A stretch of DNA of 39,595 nt from a virus. This document shows positions 24,177 to 32,432 of this stretch, piece after piece. The notes under the pieces are model-generated. The model saw only the letters and a program-made list of their open reading frames with translations. It made no database searches and was not told the origin of the DNA. How positions within the stretch are numbered: the stretch's first letter is position 1; each line of letters starts with the position of its first letter. Location of the stretch: positions 1-39,595 of IMG/VR virus record IMGVR_UViG_3300030333_000188; one strand, given 5' to 3'. A program made the translations under genes and the position numbers.

Positions 24177-24656
24177 ATGAAACGTATAGTACTACTAGTG
24201 ATATGTTTCATGGGTATACCACTGAGAACCCTTGCGGTTCCAGTCGTACCAAATTTCCAACAAGGCTCCATGACAAGCCACACGGAAACTGAATCCACGG
24301 TCCAGGAGACCATATTTTCAATAGATTATCGTACAGGATGGGAATACTCAGTAACAGGGGTCGGGGTTTCAAACAATGGAGAAGCACTCAACCCACCAGT
24401 GAACACTTCCACAGTGACAGTGACTCCTTCACAATCAGCAACTTCAGCAAGTGGAGTAAACGTATCAGGAACTGTAACAAGTTCCTTCGACAGTTTAGAC
24501 TTCACTCAAGCGAACAACTTCACCATGACAACACCAGGAGAAGCGTTCCAATTCACTCAGAGCTATCAAGGCCCAGGCATGACCAACCAGACAATAATAC
24601 AGCGTACCACTACTATCCAAAGCGTCACCGACACAACAAGTACGTTTACGCAATAG
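24177..24656 (+). CDS. 159-aa secreted Ser/Thr-rich protein
   Basis: Signal peptide MKRIVLLVICFMGIPLRTLA, then a Thr/Ser/Val-rich mature chain. It shares style with the preceding protein, including an NxFTM/SFTQ-type phrase (QANNFTMTTPGEAFQFTQS). Its stop TAG overlaps the beginning of the next reading frame. Confidence 0.7.
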   Translation: MKRIVLLVICFMGIPLRTLAVPVVPNFQQGSMTSHTETESTVQETIFSIDYRTGWEYSVTGVGVSNNGEALNPPVNTSTVTVTPSQSATSASGVNVSGTVTSSFDSLDFTQANNFTMTTPGEAFQFTQSYQGPGMTNQTIIQRTTTIQSVTDTTSTFTQ

Positions 24657-25501
24657 CGACCATAACTAGTCTTTTATCTCCAACAGTAGTACTAGCAGAA
24701 AGTGTCGGAGGTGTTTCTGCCACAGCGAATCCAATAGCAAATTCCAGTGGCTCAGTGACCAATCAAGCTATACAAGTTTTACAGGGACCGTATATAACTA
24801 ATACCTATGGTGGTGGTGTTCAGTGTCAAGGTAGTACACTTAACGTTACACCATACATTCAATTTGCAGATTCAAGAAAGGATCCTTGGGAGGACGTATA
24901 TTACGAACCACAATATGATGCTACTGACTTTACAGGTCGGACAACCACACAAACTATTACGGTTAAGAACTACCCTTGGGAAACATGGTATGATACCCGA
25001 ACCAAAGATGACGGTAGTAGATGGTTTGAAGATGGTGCTGACATGGATATCAGAGTTGATGTAGACGGACCTGACGGTAGACCTGATAATCCTGGTCAAG
25101 TTTTATGGAGAAAACCTATTCGTACTGATATGAAAGCAAACCAATCATTTAATATAGGATTGTCTGCTACCCTATCAATACCTATGAATAAGAAGTTAAC
25201 TAAACAATGCCATGAGGCAGCACAGGCTCAGATAGATTTACAAAATCAAAACGTAGCTAATAAGAGATTAGACTTTGAATTAGCAAGATTGAAAAACTGT
25301 GGTGAATTAAAAAAGGGTGGAATATTTTTCCATCCTAAATCTCCTTACCATACCATATGTGCTGACGTAGTAGTAACAGCTCCTGGTGGTCAAGTGATAC
25401 CACATCAACATGTAACACCACAACCTAAATGGAAACAACCTAATAGCAATGATCCCAAAGACTTTGAAATGTCAATAGGTGATATCAATGCCGATAAATG
25501 A
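24653..25501 (+). CDS. Secreted protein with non-canonical start (5' end uncertain)
   Basis: The frame is clearly coding from about 24638: KYVYAIATITSLLSPTVVLA resembles a signal peptide, followed by ESVGGVSATANPIANSSG and a helix ending in LARLKNCGELKKGG. No in-frame ATG, GTG or TTG lies between about 24500 and the signal region; the nearest ATG at 24338 would add over 100 residues that fully overlap the previous gene. The ATA at 24653 overlaps the previous TAG as ATAG, mimicking the ATGA couplings elsewhere, and I use it provisionally. A frameshift from the previous gene or a sequencing error are alternatives. Product about 282 residues. Confidence 0.6.
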   Translation: MATITSLLSPTVVLAESVGGVSATANPIANSSGSVTNQAIQVLQGPYITNTYGGGVQCQGSTLNVTPYIQFADSRKDPWEDVYYEPQYDATDFTGRTTTQTITVKNYPWETWYDTRTKDDGSRWFEDGADMDIRVDVDGPDGRPDNPGQVLWRKPIRTDMKANQSFNIGLSATLSIPMNKKLTKQCHEAAQAQIDLQNQNVANKRLDFELARLKNCGELKKGGIFFHPKSPYHTICADVVVTAPGGQVIPHQHVTPQPKWKQPNSNDPKDFEMSIGDINADK

Positions 25502-26330
25502 AATACAAAATATACAATTAAATAATGCAGGTATACCTAATATTACCATTCGTCCTGTTGGAAATAATTACATAGGTATTAGACCCATTCAACATAATTG
25601 GGTCTACTCACCGTACAGTGCTTTACCAATAGAAGTTCCAGTAACAACATTGATAGGAACTCCTATTGTAAACATGCCAGGTTGTGTAAAAGTCAATAAA
25701 GAGAACGCAAAGAATCCTGTTAATAAGAATAAACAACTAGTAAATGATGATCCTAAACAGAACGTAGTATTATGTGATGGTGGTATGCCATACTATGAAC
25801 CACCTGAGTATGATGCTAGAGAATTGTCTTGGCAAACAGTATACGTTGAACCAGAAGAAGCAGAAGGTATTGATACTAGTAATGATTTACCAGAACCCCC
25901 TGAGACAGATGTAACACCACCAAAGACACCTCCTACTGACAAAGAAATAGAGTGTCCTCCACCTAATGCTAGACGTATAGGTGATAGAAACCAGAAAGGT
26001 GATGAGCAAGTTAAAGAATATAAACTAACACCTGATGGATTGATCTGTGAAACGATTTGGGAACCAGTTCCTGCAGTGGAACAGTTTGTACCTTCAGCAG
26101 GAGCAGTCAGCACCACTGCAATAATAGCAACAGTCGCAACAGCATCTGCTATCTTTGCTAAACCATTAGCAGACTTAGCACTAAGAGTCTTTAAACCAAT
26201 TATCAAAAAACTATCTAATACCGTTCAGAAAAAATTAGGTAAAAAAGTTACGAAACCCACTCGTCAAGATATTATAACGGATGAGTATCGTAAGAAAAAA
26301 GGATTGCCTCCTAGAAAACCTACTTCTTAG
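25488..26330 (+). CDS. 280-aa proline-rich membrane protein
   Basis: The start at 25488 (MPINEIQNIQLNNAG) has AGGTG before it; an in-frame GTG nine bases upstream is possible. The middle is Pro/Glu-rich (PEPPETDVTPPKTPPTDKE), followed by a membrane segment near residues 210-235 and a basic tail. It overlaps the previous gene by 14 bases. Its 3' end overlaps the convergent minus-strand gene by 11 bases. Confidence 0.7.
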   Translation: MPINEIQNIQLNNAGIPNITIRPVGNNYIGIRPIQHNWVYSPYSALPIEVPVTTLIGTPIVNMPGCVKVNKENAKNPVNKNKQLVNDDPKQNVVLCDGGMPYYEPPEYDARELSWQTVYVEPEEAEGIDTSNDLPEPPETDVTPPKTPPTDKEIECPPPNARRIGDRNQKGDEQVKEYKLTPDGLICETIWEPVPAVEQFVPSAGAVSTTAIIATVATASAIFAKPLADLALRVFKPIIKKLSNTVQKKLGKKVTKPTRQDIITDEYRKKKGLPPRKPTS

Positions 26331-26562
26331 GTATAGGATTAACTTGATAACCTTTCACAGGACCTGAAGTCTTTGGCCAGTTCTCTACTAGTTGTATATA
26401 AATCTCTTCTCTGATAACTTTTCTTATCTCTTCTAATTGTGCTTCTTGTCTCTTGGCAGGACCGTCATTCATATTGTCAATAACTTGACCACCACCAACT
26501 ACTGCACCAGTCCCTACAACTGCTGCTGCTGTTACTCCTGTAGTTATTTTTTGAAAATCCAT
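26320..26562 (-). CDS. 80-aa protein with glycine-rich membrane segment
   Basis: Starts MDFQKITTGVTAAAVVGTGA; hydrophobic and glycine-rich through residue 28, then a charged helix (KRQEAQLEEIRKVIREEIYI). It could be a membrane anchor with cytoplasmic coil. TAATG coupling to the upstream 2OG gene. Function unknown. Confidence 0.65.
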   Translation of the reverse strand: MDFQKITTGVTAAAVVGTGAVVGGGQVIDNMNDGPAKRQEAQLEEIRKVIREEIYIQLVENWPKTSGPVKGYQVNPIPKK

Positions 26563-27044
26563 TACTTAAAATTAAAATTTAGAACGACTCTACGATTACT
26601 GTCAGTAGATGTTACACCTACATGTTCGTACTTAGAATCAAATATTAACATGCGGTTTGCAATACTATTTACCTTTATACCAGATTTAAACTCAGTCCAT
26701 CCATTGTTAGTATTCATATAAAAAACACCAGTCTGTCCTACAAATTCCTCTTCAGTAAAATCTGTATGATAACCAGTGTATGTATGTGATTCAGTTTTAA
26801 TAGTTAGGTTTGCTTTTATTCTATAAACAGCACCACCTAGTTTATTTAATATTGATTTGCAATGATAGAACAAAGGACTCTTCTGATCTTTAGGTGCATC
26901 AAATATAGTATGAGTAAATTGGAATAACCCATCACCCTCATGAGTAATACCATCATTCCAATACCAATCAATATGGTCTCCTAGTATGCGAGACTCCAAA
27001 TCATTGAACTCTTCAGCACTTAAAAAATTATCAACAGTCTGCAT
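26562..27044 (-). CDS. 2OG-Fe(II) oxygenase
   Basis: 160 residues with His93/Asp95 in GYHTDF and His141 in YEHVGVTST, and Arg151/Arg152 placed for 2-oxoglutarate. This is the prolyl-hydroxylase-like fold, short version. Starts MQTVDNFLSAEEFNDLE. Overlaps both neighbours by one base. Substrate unknown. Confidence 0.85.
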   Translation of the reverse strand: MQTVDNFLSAEEFNDLESRILGDHIDWYWNDGITHEGDGLFQFTHTIFDAPKDQKSPLFYHCKSILNKLGGAVYRIKANLTIKTESHTYTGYHTDFTEEEFVGQTGVFYMNTNNGWTEFKSGIKVNSIANRMLIFDSKYEHVGVTSTDSNRRVVLNFNFK

Positions 27045-27637
27045 TAGCAGTTCTTGTTTAAATCTTCTGCCATGTTACCACCTATATCTGCACCTTGATC
27101 TCCACCAAACATTGCTACCCAACCTGCAGCAACCCAACCAACAAAGGGAATAGAGGAAAGACTAGGAGCAGCAGCAGCACCAATGCTAGTCCCAACCAGT
27201 CTCCCAGTTCCTTTTGCTGCACCGACTGCTTCGATACATGCTTCACTTTTTCTGATCTCATCTATTGCAGCTGCCTGACCTGCAGTCAAACCAGGTGGCA
27301 TATCTATCCAAGACCTATTGTTAGATACAGGTCCTCCCTGATTGATCTGACCATCCATGAAGTACTCTTCTGTAACCTTAGTAGTATTATTTGCAAGTCC
27401 TAGGAATCCACCTTTCTCTTTAATATCTCTAGTAATGAATGCTGTCTTTGGATCGTTTGCTGAATAACTTATTTTATATCCTTCTTCGCTTGCTGAGATA
27501 ACATAAGAAGTATAGTCACCATGAGGTATATCAATCTTAGGTAATTTACTACCTTTCTGAGTAGCAATCATACCAATCATACCTATATGTGTTATGCCTA
27601 AGATTCCTCCCAGACTAATACCTATCCATTTATTCAT
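27044..27637 (-). CDS. 197-aa membrane protein
   Basis: N-terminal membrane helix (about 5-26), a soluble central part, then Gly/Ala-rich hydrophobic segments near 150-180 (GTSIGAAAAPSLSSIPFVGW). The C-terminal glycine-zipper-like stretch suggests insertion in a membrane. It sits among other membrane genes; function unknown. Confidence 0.7.
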   Translation of the reverse strand: MNKWIGISLGGILGITHIGMIGMIATQKGSKLPKIDIPHGDYTSYVISASEEGYKISYSANDPKTAFITRDIKEKGGFLGLANNTTKVTEEYFMDGQINQGGPVSNNRSWIDMPPGLTAGQAAAIDEIRKSEACIEAVGAAKGTGRLVGTSIGAAAAPSLSSIPFVGWVAAGWVAMFGGDQGADIGGNMAEDLNKNC

Positions 27638-27646
27638 AATTACCTC

Positions 27647-27883
27647 TTAAAAACTAGGAACTTCTACATCTGACACAGGAAGTTCTGGAAGTCCTACGTC
27701 TGGTGTAGTTCCAGAACCCAATCCATCAATACCTGGTACAGATGGCATAACTGATTCCATAACTTTAGATTTAACTCCATCAATGATGGATGCCCTATTG
27801 AGGTATACGTATATACCACCACCAACAACGGTAGCAGATACAACAGTAGACGCAATAGCAAGTACATTAATAATTTTTTGCAT
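27647..27883 (-). CDS. 78-aa single-span membrane protein
   Basis: The start at 27883 (MQKIINVLAIASTVVSATVV) is four bases after the previous stop. One membrane helix near 5-28, then a short Pro/Gly/Val-rich exterior tail. No ribosome site is visible. Unknown function. Confidence 0.65.
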   Translation of the reverse strand: MQKIINVLAIASTVVSATVVGGGIYVYLNRASIIDGVKSKVMESVMPSVPGIDGLGSGTTPDVGLPELPVSDVEVPSF

Positions 27884-27887
27884 GATC

Positions 27888-28298
27888 TTATTTATCAGGG
27901 ACGATTTTGACAGGTGCTGACTCAATTCTTATAGTTTGAGCAGGTGCAGTCTCTGATGCTTTAGCAATAAGGAACTCCATATCTTTTTTAGATATGTTTG
28001 CTCCTCCACCATTCTCACCATTCTTTTTCTTACCAGCCGCTTGTACGCCAAAAGTAGCTAGCGTACCAGTAAAGACCGAAGCTATGAAAGTTGGATCCAG
28101 TTTTTGTTCTGGTATTTTAAATGCAGTAGGCAATTTAACATATGCTAATGTCAAGATCCCTGCGGACCACACAAGCACTGCCAATCTTACAAATGTAGAA
28201 AGAATAGCGAGTTGCTCTTCTTTATCGTCTGCTGCTTCTTTAAGCTTACCTAGGATACCTTTCTTCTTAGGGTCTTCTTTTTTAACTGCTTCTGTCAT
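27888..28298 (-). CDS. 136-aa two-span membrane protein
   Basis: Basic N-terminus, membrane segments at about 31-53 (LSTFVRLAVLVWSAGILTLA) and 68-88 (FIASVFTGTLATFGVQAAG), then a cytoplasmic tail with a Lys/Gly linker. The size and topology fit a class II holin, but no lysis partner is adjacent. Holin is only a hypothesis. Confidence 0.65.
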   Translation of the reverse strand: MTEAVKKEDPKKKGILGKLKEAADDKEEQLAILSTFVRLAVLVWSAGILTLAYVKLPTAFKIPEQKLDPTFIASVFTGTLATFGVQAAGKKKNGENGGGANISKKDMEFLIAKASETAPAQTIRIESAPVKIVPDK

Positions 28299-28324
28299 GA
28301 TTTAGAGTTTACCTACTCTATATA

Positions 28325-28741
28325 TCATTCTGATACTTGTCTCTTTTTACCGATGTTATACTTGGACTCAAGGATCCACTCTCCCTTTTCCCTGTATGCT
28401 ATTACCTTTATCTGACTTAGTGGTGCTACATCTACCACATCTGATACCTTAACAATCTCTACTAGTCCCCAATCAGACAGTAGTTTAATAATTCTATTCC
28501 TGCGTTGTAGATCATTCTCTGAAAGATTTGCTTTCTTACCGTCTAATGCAAATAACTCTTTGAAATGTACTATGTAATACTGTCCTTTCTTATGAAGAAT
28601 ATGACATGACTGGTATAACTTTCTTTCTTTTCTAGATGCTACACCTATACGAGTAAGAGTCTCTCTTATTTTTAAGAAGTCATCTGGTTCTTTAAGAGTG
28701 ACTTCAACCATATCATCTTTAGTCCAATCCACATCATTCAT
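28325..28741 (-). CDS. regA: RegA translational repressor
   Basis: RNA-binding protein that represses early mRNAs. LKEPDDFLKIRETLTRIGVA, LYQSCHILHKKGQYYIVHFK and the QRRNRIIKLLSDWGLVEIV helix match T4 RegA along its length as I remember it. 138 residues against 122 in T4, with an extra C-terminal tail. The ATGA overlap with gp62 and gp62-RegA order are the T4 arrangement. Confidence 0.93.
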   Translation of the reverse strand: MNDVDWTKDDMVEVTLKEPDDFLKIRETLTRIGVASRKERKLYQSCHILHKKGQYYIVHFKELFALDGKKANLSENDLQRRNRIIKLLSDWGLVEIVKVSDVVDVAPLSQIKVIAYREKGEWILESKYNIGKKRQVSE

Positions 28742-29136
28742 TTCTTGCCTCCCTTGCTCAGTTTTTGTCTAATGTAGTTAAGTTGGTCAGGAGTTAAGAT
28801 CCGTAAGGCTTGATTTGCTTTTTCACTACTATAACCATAGTATTTTTTCACAAGGTCAAGATCTTTCACTTGCTGTTTCTTTGCCCAAGGAGAAAATCTT
28901 CTTTTGGGTCTAACAGTATGTATATAAAAATCATATTGCAAACGTTTATCTAAATTAGGATATCTATTCATTTCATTAGCAAAGACAATAGTATCCATAT
29001 GATGTGACATACACTTATTAATAACATAAGTTGGGTAATTCTTTTCCCAGTCTGGATCCTCTTCCATGAGGTAATCCTTAGTGTAATTAATACTATTCAA
29101 ATAATCCTTTAGAGGATAACGATCATCGTATGCCAT
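28738..29136 (-). CDS. 62: Clamp loader small subunit, gp62-like
   Basis: Starts MAYDDRYPLKDYLNSINYTK. RPKRRFSPWAKK and the helical C-terminus ALRILTPDQLNYIRQKLSKG are features I recall from the short cyanophage gp62. At 132 residues it is shorter than T4 gp62 (187). With gp44 it loads the gp45 clamp. Position directly before regA supports the call, although dam and two more genes separate it from gp44. Confidence 0.85.
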   Translation of the reverse strand: MAYDDRYPLKDYLNSINYTKDYLMEEDPDWEKNYPTYVINKCMSHHMDTIVFANEMNRYPNLDKRLQYDFYIHTVRPKRRFSPWAKKQQVKDLDLVKKYYGYSSEKANQALRILTPDQLNYIRQKLSKGGKK

Positions 29137-29947
29137 AATTTAATAAAAGTAATTCTTTTCTGTCTTGTTGATCTTTCATGTAGTCACCTACTGATCTCAT
29201 AGTGTAGGTGTGATCGTACTCTTGTGCATCCCAGTCTACAAATCTATCTTTAATTAACTGAGAACTATTATATGATACCATCATGTGTCCACAGGAGTGA
29301 TCACAGTTTTCATAGAATTTATCGTGATCGAATCCTTTGTGCATCCTACCTCGCTTTCCGTACAATGAAGATCTGATTTCATAAGGTGGGTCAAGGTAAG
29401 TAAAAGTGCCCACACTATCAGTGTATAGTTCCTCGTACGTCGTGTTGGTGATTTTCCAAGTTTCAATGATACTCCTATAATATTTTAACTTTTCAATGCC
29501 TCTAACTGTGAAGTTGTTGTCGGAGGCTTGAGGGGAGAAGGAGGACGATTCTGTGAGACCACTAAAGCTACACTTATTAACAATATAAAAACTAACGGAG
29601 CGATCAAATGTGGTTGAGGTTTCTCTATCGAGATACTCTTTAGCTTCGATAAAAAGTTTTCTAGCTGTCTCAGGGTTACTATGTTTGTGCTTAAGTTGAA
29701 TAAGTTCATCGTAGAGTTCATCTCCTTTGGATGCTAGGGTTTGCCAAAATTCTATTAATGGTGTATATAGATCATTCACCCAGATGTCTAGGTGAGGATA
29801 AGTTTGAGCAATGTATAATGCAACAGACCCACCTCCTAAGAATGGTTCATGATATGATTTATACTTTGTAAGATCTGGAAGAAATTGTGCTATCTTTTTT
29901 GTGGCACGAGACTTGCCACCAGGATAACGCAATGGGGTTTTCATCAT
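29123..29947 (-). CDS. dam: DNA adenine methyltransferase, Dam/D12 class
   Basis: 274 residues: TPLRYPGGKSR at the start, the SAM site EPFLGGGSVAL (34-44), catalytic DPPY (186-189) and RKELLLLNY at the end. The enzyme methylates the N6 of adenine, GATC in most relatives. It may protect phage DNA from host restriction. It overlaps gp62 by 14 bases and the 2OG gene by 4, so it sits inside the clamp-loader operon. Confidence 0.93.
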   Translation of the reverse strand: MMKTPLRYPGGKSRATKKIAQFLPDLTKYKSYHEPFLGGGSVALYIAQTYPHLDIWVNDLYTPLIEFWQTLASKGDELYDELIQLKHKHSNPETARKLFIEAKEYLDRETSTTFDRSVSFYIVNKCSFSGLTESSSFSPQASDNNFTVRGIEKLKYYRSIIETWKITNTTYEELYTDSVGTFTYLDPPYEIRSSLYGKRGRMHKGFDHDKFYENCDHSCGHMMVSYNSSQLIKDRFVDWDAQEYDHTYTMRSVGDYMKDQQDRKELLLLNYGIR

Positions 29948-30564
29948 AATACTTTCAAGGTTGCAACTGGAACTCCACCAGGACCACCGTTAATGGCACC
30001 ATCAGGAAGACTGTTGAATGATATAGTAAATCTATTAAAGTCCTGATGATGTGGTGCTGAACAATGTCTTAACCAACCAGGAAATAGAATTAGTTTACCA
30101 GGTTCTGCAACTATTTCTTTTTCATTAGGAACACTCTCTCTATCTCCCTGTAATATTTCAAGAGTATCTAACCCTCTAATATCTACAGGATCTAAAAAGA
30201 CTGTAGGTGATCCTTCTGTAAGATAATATACAGCAGAGTAGTACGCATAGTTATGTCTATGCATTGGGTGACCTGCACCAGATTGTTTAGGTGCCCAGTT
30301 TGCCCATGACAATGATATCTTTAAACTTTCACATTGTAATCCTTCTGCTACTCTTGCCTCTTCTAAACACTGATGAAACCAATCATATAATGGTTTAAGT
30401 TCTTCGTGTTTATGAAGATCACCATGAGAACTCATGACTCTATGTGGAAAGTTAAACCGACTCATCTTAAGAGTGTCAATATAACTATAGACATCATCCC
30501 GAAGTTGGAGATCATGTAATTGAAACTCAAAGATATTTGTTGGAAATATCCCTATCTTTTTCAT
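29944..30564 (-). CDS. Putative 2OG-Fe(II) oxygenase
   Basis: 206 residues. MHRHNYAYYSAVYYL (101-115, with His99/His102/His104 nearby) and LFPGWLRHCSAP (160-171, His167) followed by Arg178 in FNRFTISFN fit the putative 2OG oxygenase family (PF13759-like). Substrate unknown. It and the neighbouring dam gene are inserted between gp62 and gp44. Confidence 0.82.
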   Translation of the reverse strand: MKKIGIFPTNIFEFQLHDLQLRDDVYSYIDTLKMSRFNFPHRVMSSHGDLHKHEELKPLYDWFHQCLEEARVAEGLQCESLKISLSWANWAPKQSGAGHPMHRHNYAYYSAVYYLTEGSPTVFLDPVDIRGLDTLEILQGDRESVPNEKEIVAEPGKLILFPGWLRHCSAPHHQDFNRFTISFNSLPDGAINGGPGGVPVATLKVL

Positions 30565-30830
30565 TTGATTACCATGTCCTCAGAATGCCAATCCATAGGA
30601 GGTGGAATTATAGGTAAGTAACGACCTCTTGGAATAGGCACTGGTTGAATGATATCAATAGTTTCTTCAAACCATCTGTTCATTGATCTTGCCATTGCAC
30701 GATAAGATGTACCAACATAAATTTGTCCACCTACAACAGCACCTGCCATAGCACCCCAGAACAAGTAATAGAATCTGGACTTCATTTGTGCTCTGATCTT
30801 CTCACGTTTTCTCATAAATTTGTTAGTCAT
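30561..30830 (-). CDS. 89-aa membrane protein
   Basis: Basic N-terminus (FMRKREKIRAQMKSR), one membrane helix near 21-41 (YYLFWGAMAGAVVGGQIYVG) and a Pro-rich end. Positive-inside rule predicts a cytoplasmic N-terminus. Coupled (ATGA) to gp44 and the 2OG gene. Function unknown. Confidence 0.7.
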   Translation of the reverse strand: MTNKFMRKREKIRAQMKSRFYYLFWGAMAGAVVGGQIYVGTSYRAMARSMNRWFEETIDIIQPVPIPRGRYLPIIPPPMDWHSEDMVIK

Positions 30831-31768
30831 TTAAAGTTACACTCCAACATAATTTGGGTAAGACAAGCTAATAAGTTTATCTCTTGGTCTACAACAAATG
30901 CTGCCTTGTATTGATACTCAGCAATTATTAAAACTGCTGCAGCAACACTAGGACTATCTACTGTTGTAGGTAAACTATCATACAGTTTACGCATGATAGA
31001 TATGGGATCGTTGTCTATATTTTGTTGAACCCACTTTTTAACATCATTGAATTTCTTGTTCTTTAATGATGCTACAAGTGGATCTATCTTAGCATCACCA
31101 AGGGTTGCTAAGATACCAGTATCTATCTTTCCTGTAGATGCGTATCTCTGTAATTCGTTGAGTGTTCTTCTAAAGTCTGGGAAGTATTTCTGGACGACTT
31201 GAGCGACCACAGAATCAGTGTATTGTATATCTTCTGCAACAAGAATCCCACGACACCGTTCAAAGAATTTACTAGCGAGTTCTTGTTTTGTTTTTCCACG
31301 AACATTAAAATCAATAACAGTTGTTCTAGAGTGTAGAGGTTCAATTATTTTATTCTTAAAATTACATGTGAATATGAACCGACAGTTTTTCTGGAACTCC
31401 TCGATTGAGGCACGTAAGAGTAATTGTACGTCGGGTGTCGTATTGTCCGCTTCATCAATAATGAGAATTTTATGACGAGATTCAGATGTAAGAGAAACAG
31501 TAGCAGCAAAGGTCTTTGCCTGATTGCGTACAGTGTCCAAGAATCTACCCTCATCAGACCCATTAATAACATAGAAGTCTGCTCCTAATTCATTGCATAA
31601 TGCTTTTGCAATAGTTGTTTTACCGACTCCTGCTGTTCCTGACAACAAGAGATTTGGTATCTCTCCTTGCTTTACGAAACTAGTAAAAGTCTCTTTCACA
31701 TTTGATGGAAGAATACAGTGCTCAATCTTTTTTGGTCTGTATTTCTCCACCCATAAAAAATCATTCAT
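30827..31768 (-). CDS. 44: Clamp loader large subunit, gp44-like
   Basis: AAA+ ATPase that, as a gp44/gp62 complex, opens and loads the sliding clamp. Motifs: WVEKYRPK near 6-13, Walker A SGTAGVGKTT (43-52), Walker B LIIDEAD (102-108), and HSR near 151 as the arginine-finger region. The 313 residues match T4 gp44 (319). Confidence 0.95.
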   Translation of the reverse strand: MNDFLWVEKYRPKKIEHCILPSNVKETFTSFVKQGEIPNLLLSGTAGVGKTTIAKALCNELGADFYVINGSDEGRFLDTVRNQAKTFAATVSLTSESRHKILIIDEADNTTPDVQLLLRASIEEFQKNCRFIFTCNFKNKIIEPLHSRTTVIDFNVRGKTKQELASKFFERCRGILVAEDIQYTDSVVAQVVQKYFPDFRRTLNELQRYASTGKIDTGILATLGDAKIDPLVASLKNKKFNDVKKWVQQNIDNDPISIMRKLYDSLPTTVDSPSVAAAVLIIAEYQYKAAFVVDQEINLLACLTQIMLECNFK

Positions 31769-31938
31769 GATGTAGTAATGTTATATTCAATTTGAATGAC
31801 AGTGCTCATTCTACCAGTAGAATCAACTTTAGTCAATTTAGTCATGTTACCACCAAGTTGTTTGGTGATACCTTCAAGTTCTGTTAGAAGTTCTTGTTCC
31901 AGATTGTCTACTGGATCCCAGTGTCTATCTACTCTCAT
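31765..31938 (-). CDS. 57-aa conserved cyanophage protein before gp44
   Basis: Reads MRVDRHWDPVDNLEQELLTE then a helix-strand end (TGRMSTVIQIEYNITTS). Coupled by ATGA to gp44 and by a 4-base overlap to the 165-aa gene. I recall this small protein next to clamp-loader genes in cyanophages. Function unknown. Confidence 0.78.
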   Translation of the reverse strand: MRVDRHWDPVDNLEQELLTELEGITKQLGGNMTKLTKVDSTGRMSTVIQIEYNITTS

Positions 31939-32432
31939 ACCCACTCTGGTTTGCGAGATGGGTCACGTAAGTAATTAGTGGAGACCCAAGGTTTAAATGC
32001 AACATATCTTTTGTATGCAGTAAAGATGTCAATGCTAGTATCATACTTGAATTGATCAGGACCTGCGAATACGAATGATGTTGGTGGTGGACAATCTGGA
32101 AAAATAATATCCGCACACTCTATGGTGTATTGACAACTATGTGTCTTGTTATATCTGTGTGTATATTCTGCACACAATGCAAGACCATGTTCTATCAACC
32201 AACGAAAGTTATTCTGTGCCCAGATAGTACAAGGGTGATTACGAAATGCACCCTTATCTGTTTTGTATGGTGCTCCATCTACTTTAGGTAGAACACCAAA
32301 TCCATGACCCCATTTCTCTGATGCAACAATAGAAAGCATTTGACATGTTTCTAATGGCATCTTTACTATGTGTTTGTCTGGTAAGACTTGTGCTGATTTA
32401 ACAGGGTCAGGATCAGTCACAAAGATGTTCAT
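31935..32432 (-). CDS. 165-aa conserved cyanophage protein, unknown
   Basis: Starts MNIFVTDPDPVKSAQVLPDK; conserved-looking phrases are HIVKMPLETCQMLS, AFRNHPCTIWAQNN and a PW motif near the C-terminus. Several His, Cys and Asp residues could form a metal site. I considered relation to pyrimidine-dimer excision proteins but cannot support it. Located between gp45 and gp44. Confidence 0.8.
   Translation of the reverse strand: MNIFVTDPDPVKSAQVLPDKHIVKMPLETCQMLSIVASEKWGHGFGVLPKVDGAPYKTDKGAFRNHPCTIWAQNNFRWLIEHGLALCAEYTHRYNKTHSCQYTIECADIIFPDCPPPTSFVFAGPDQFKYDTSIDIFTAYKRYVAFKPWVSTNYLRDPSRKPEWV

Noticed and set aside
24338-24652. Long N-terminal extension of the third secreted protein from the ATG at 24338
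   Set aside because: It lies wholly over the preceding gene in another frame and gives an Arg/Ser/His-rich sequence unlike a protein that then has a signal peptide.
27889-27896. Late box GATAAATA
   Set aside because: It lies six bases before the next ATG and inside the last codons of the preceding gene; a transcript would be leaderless.
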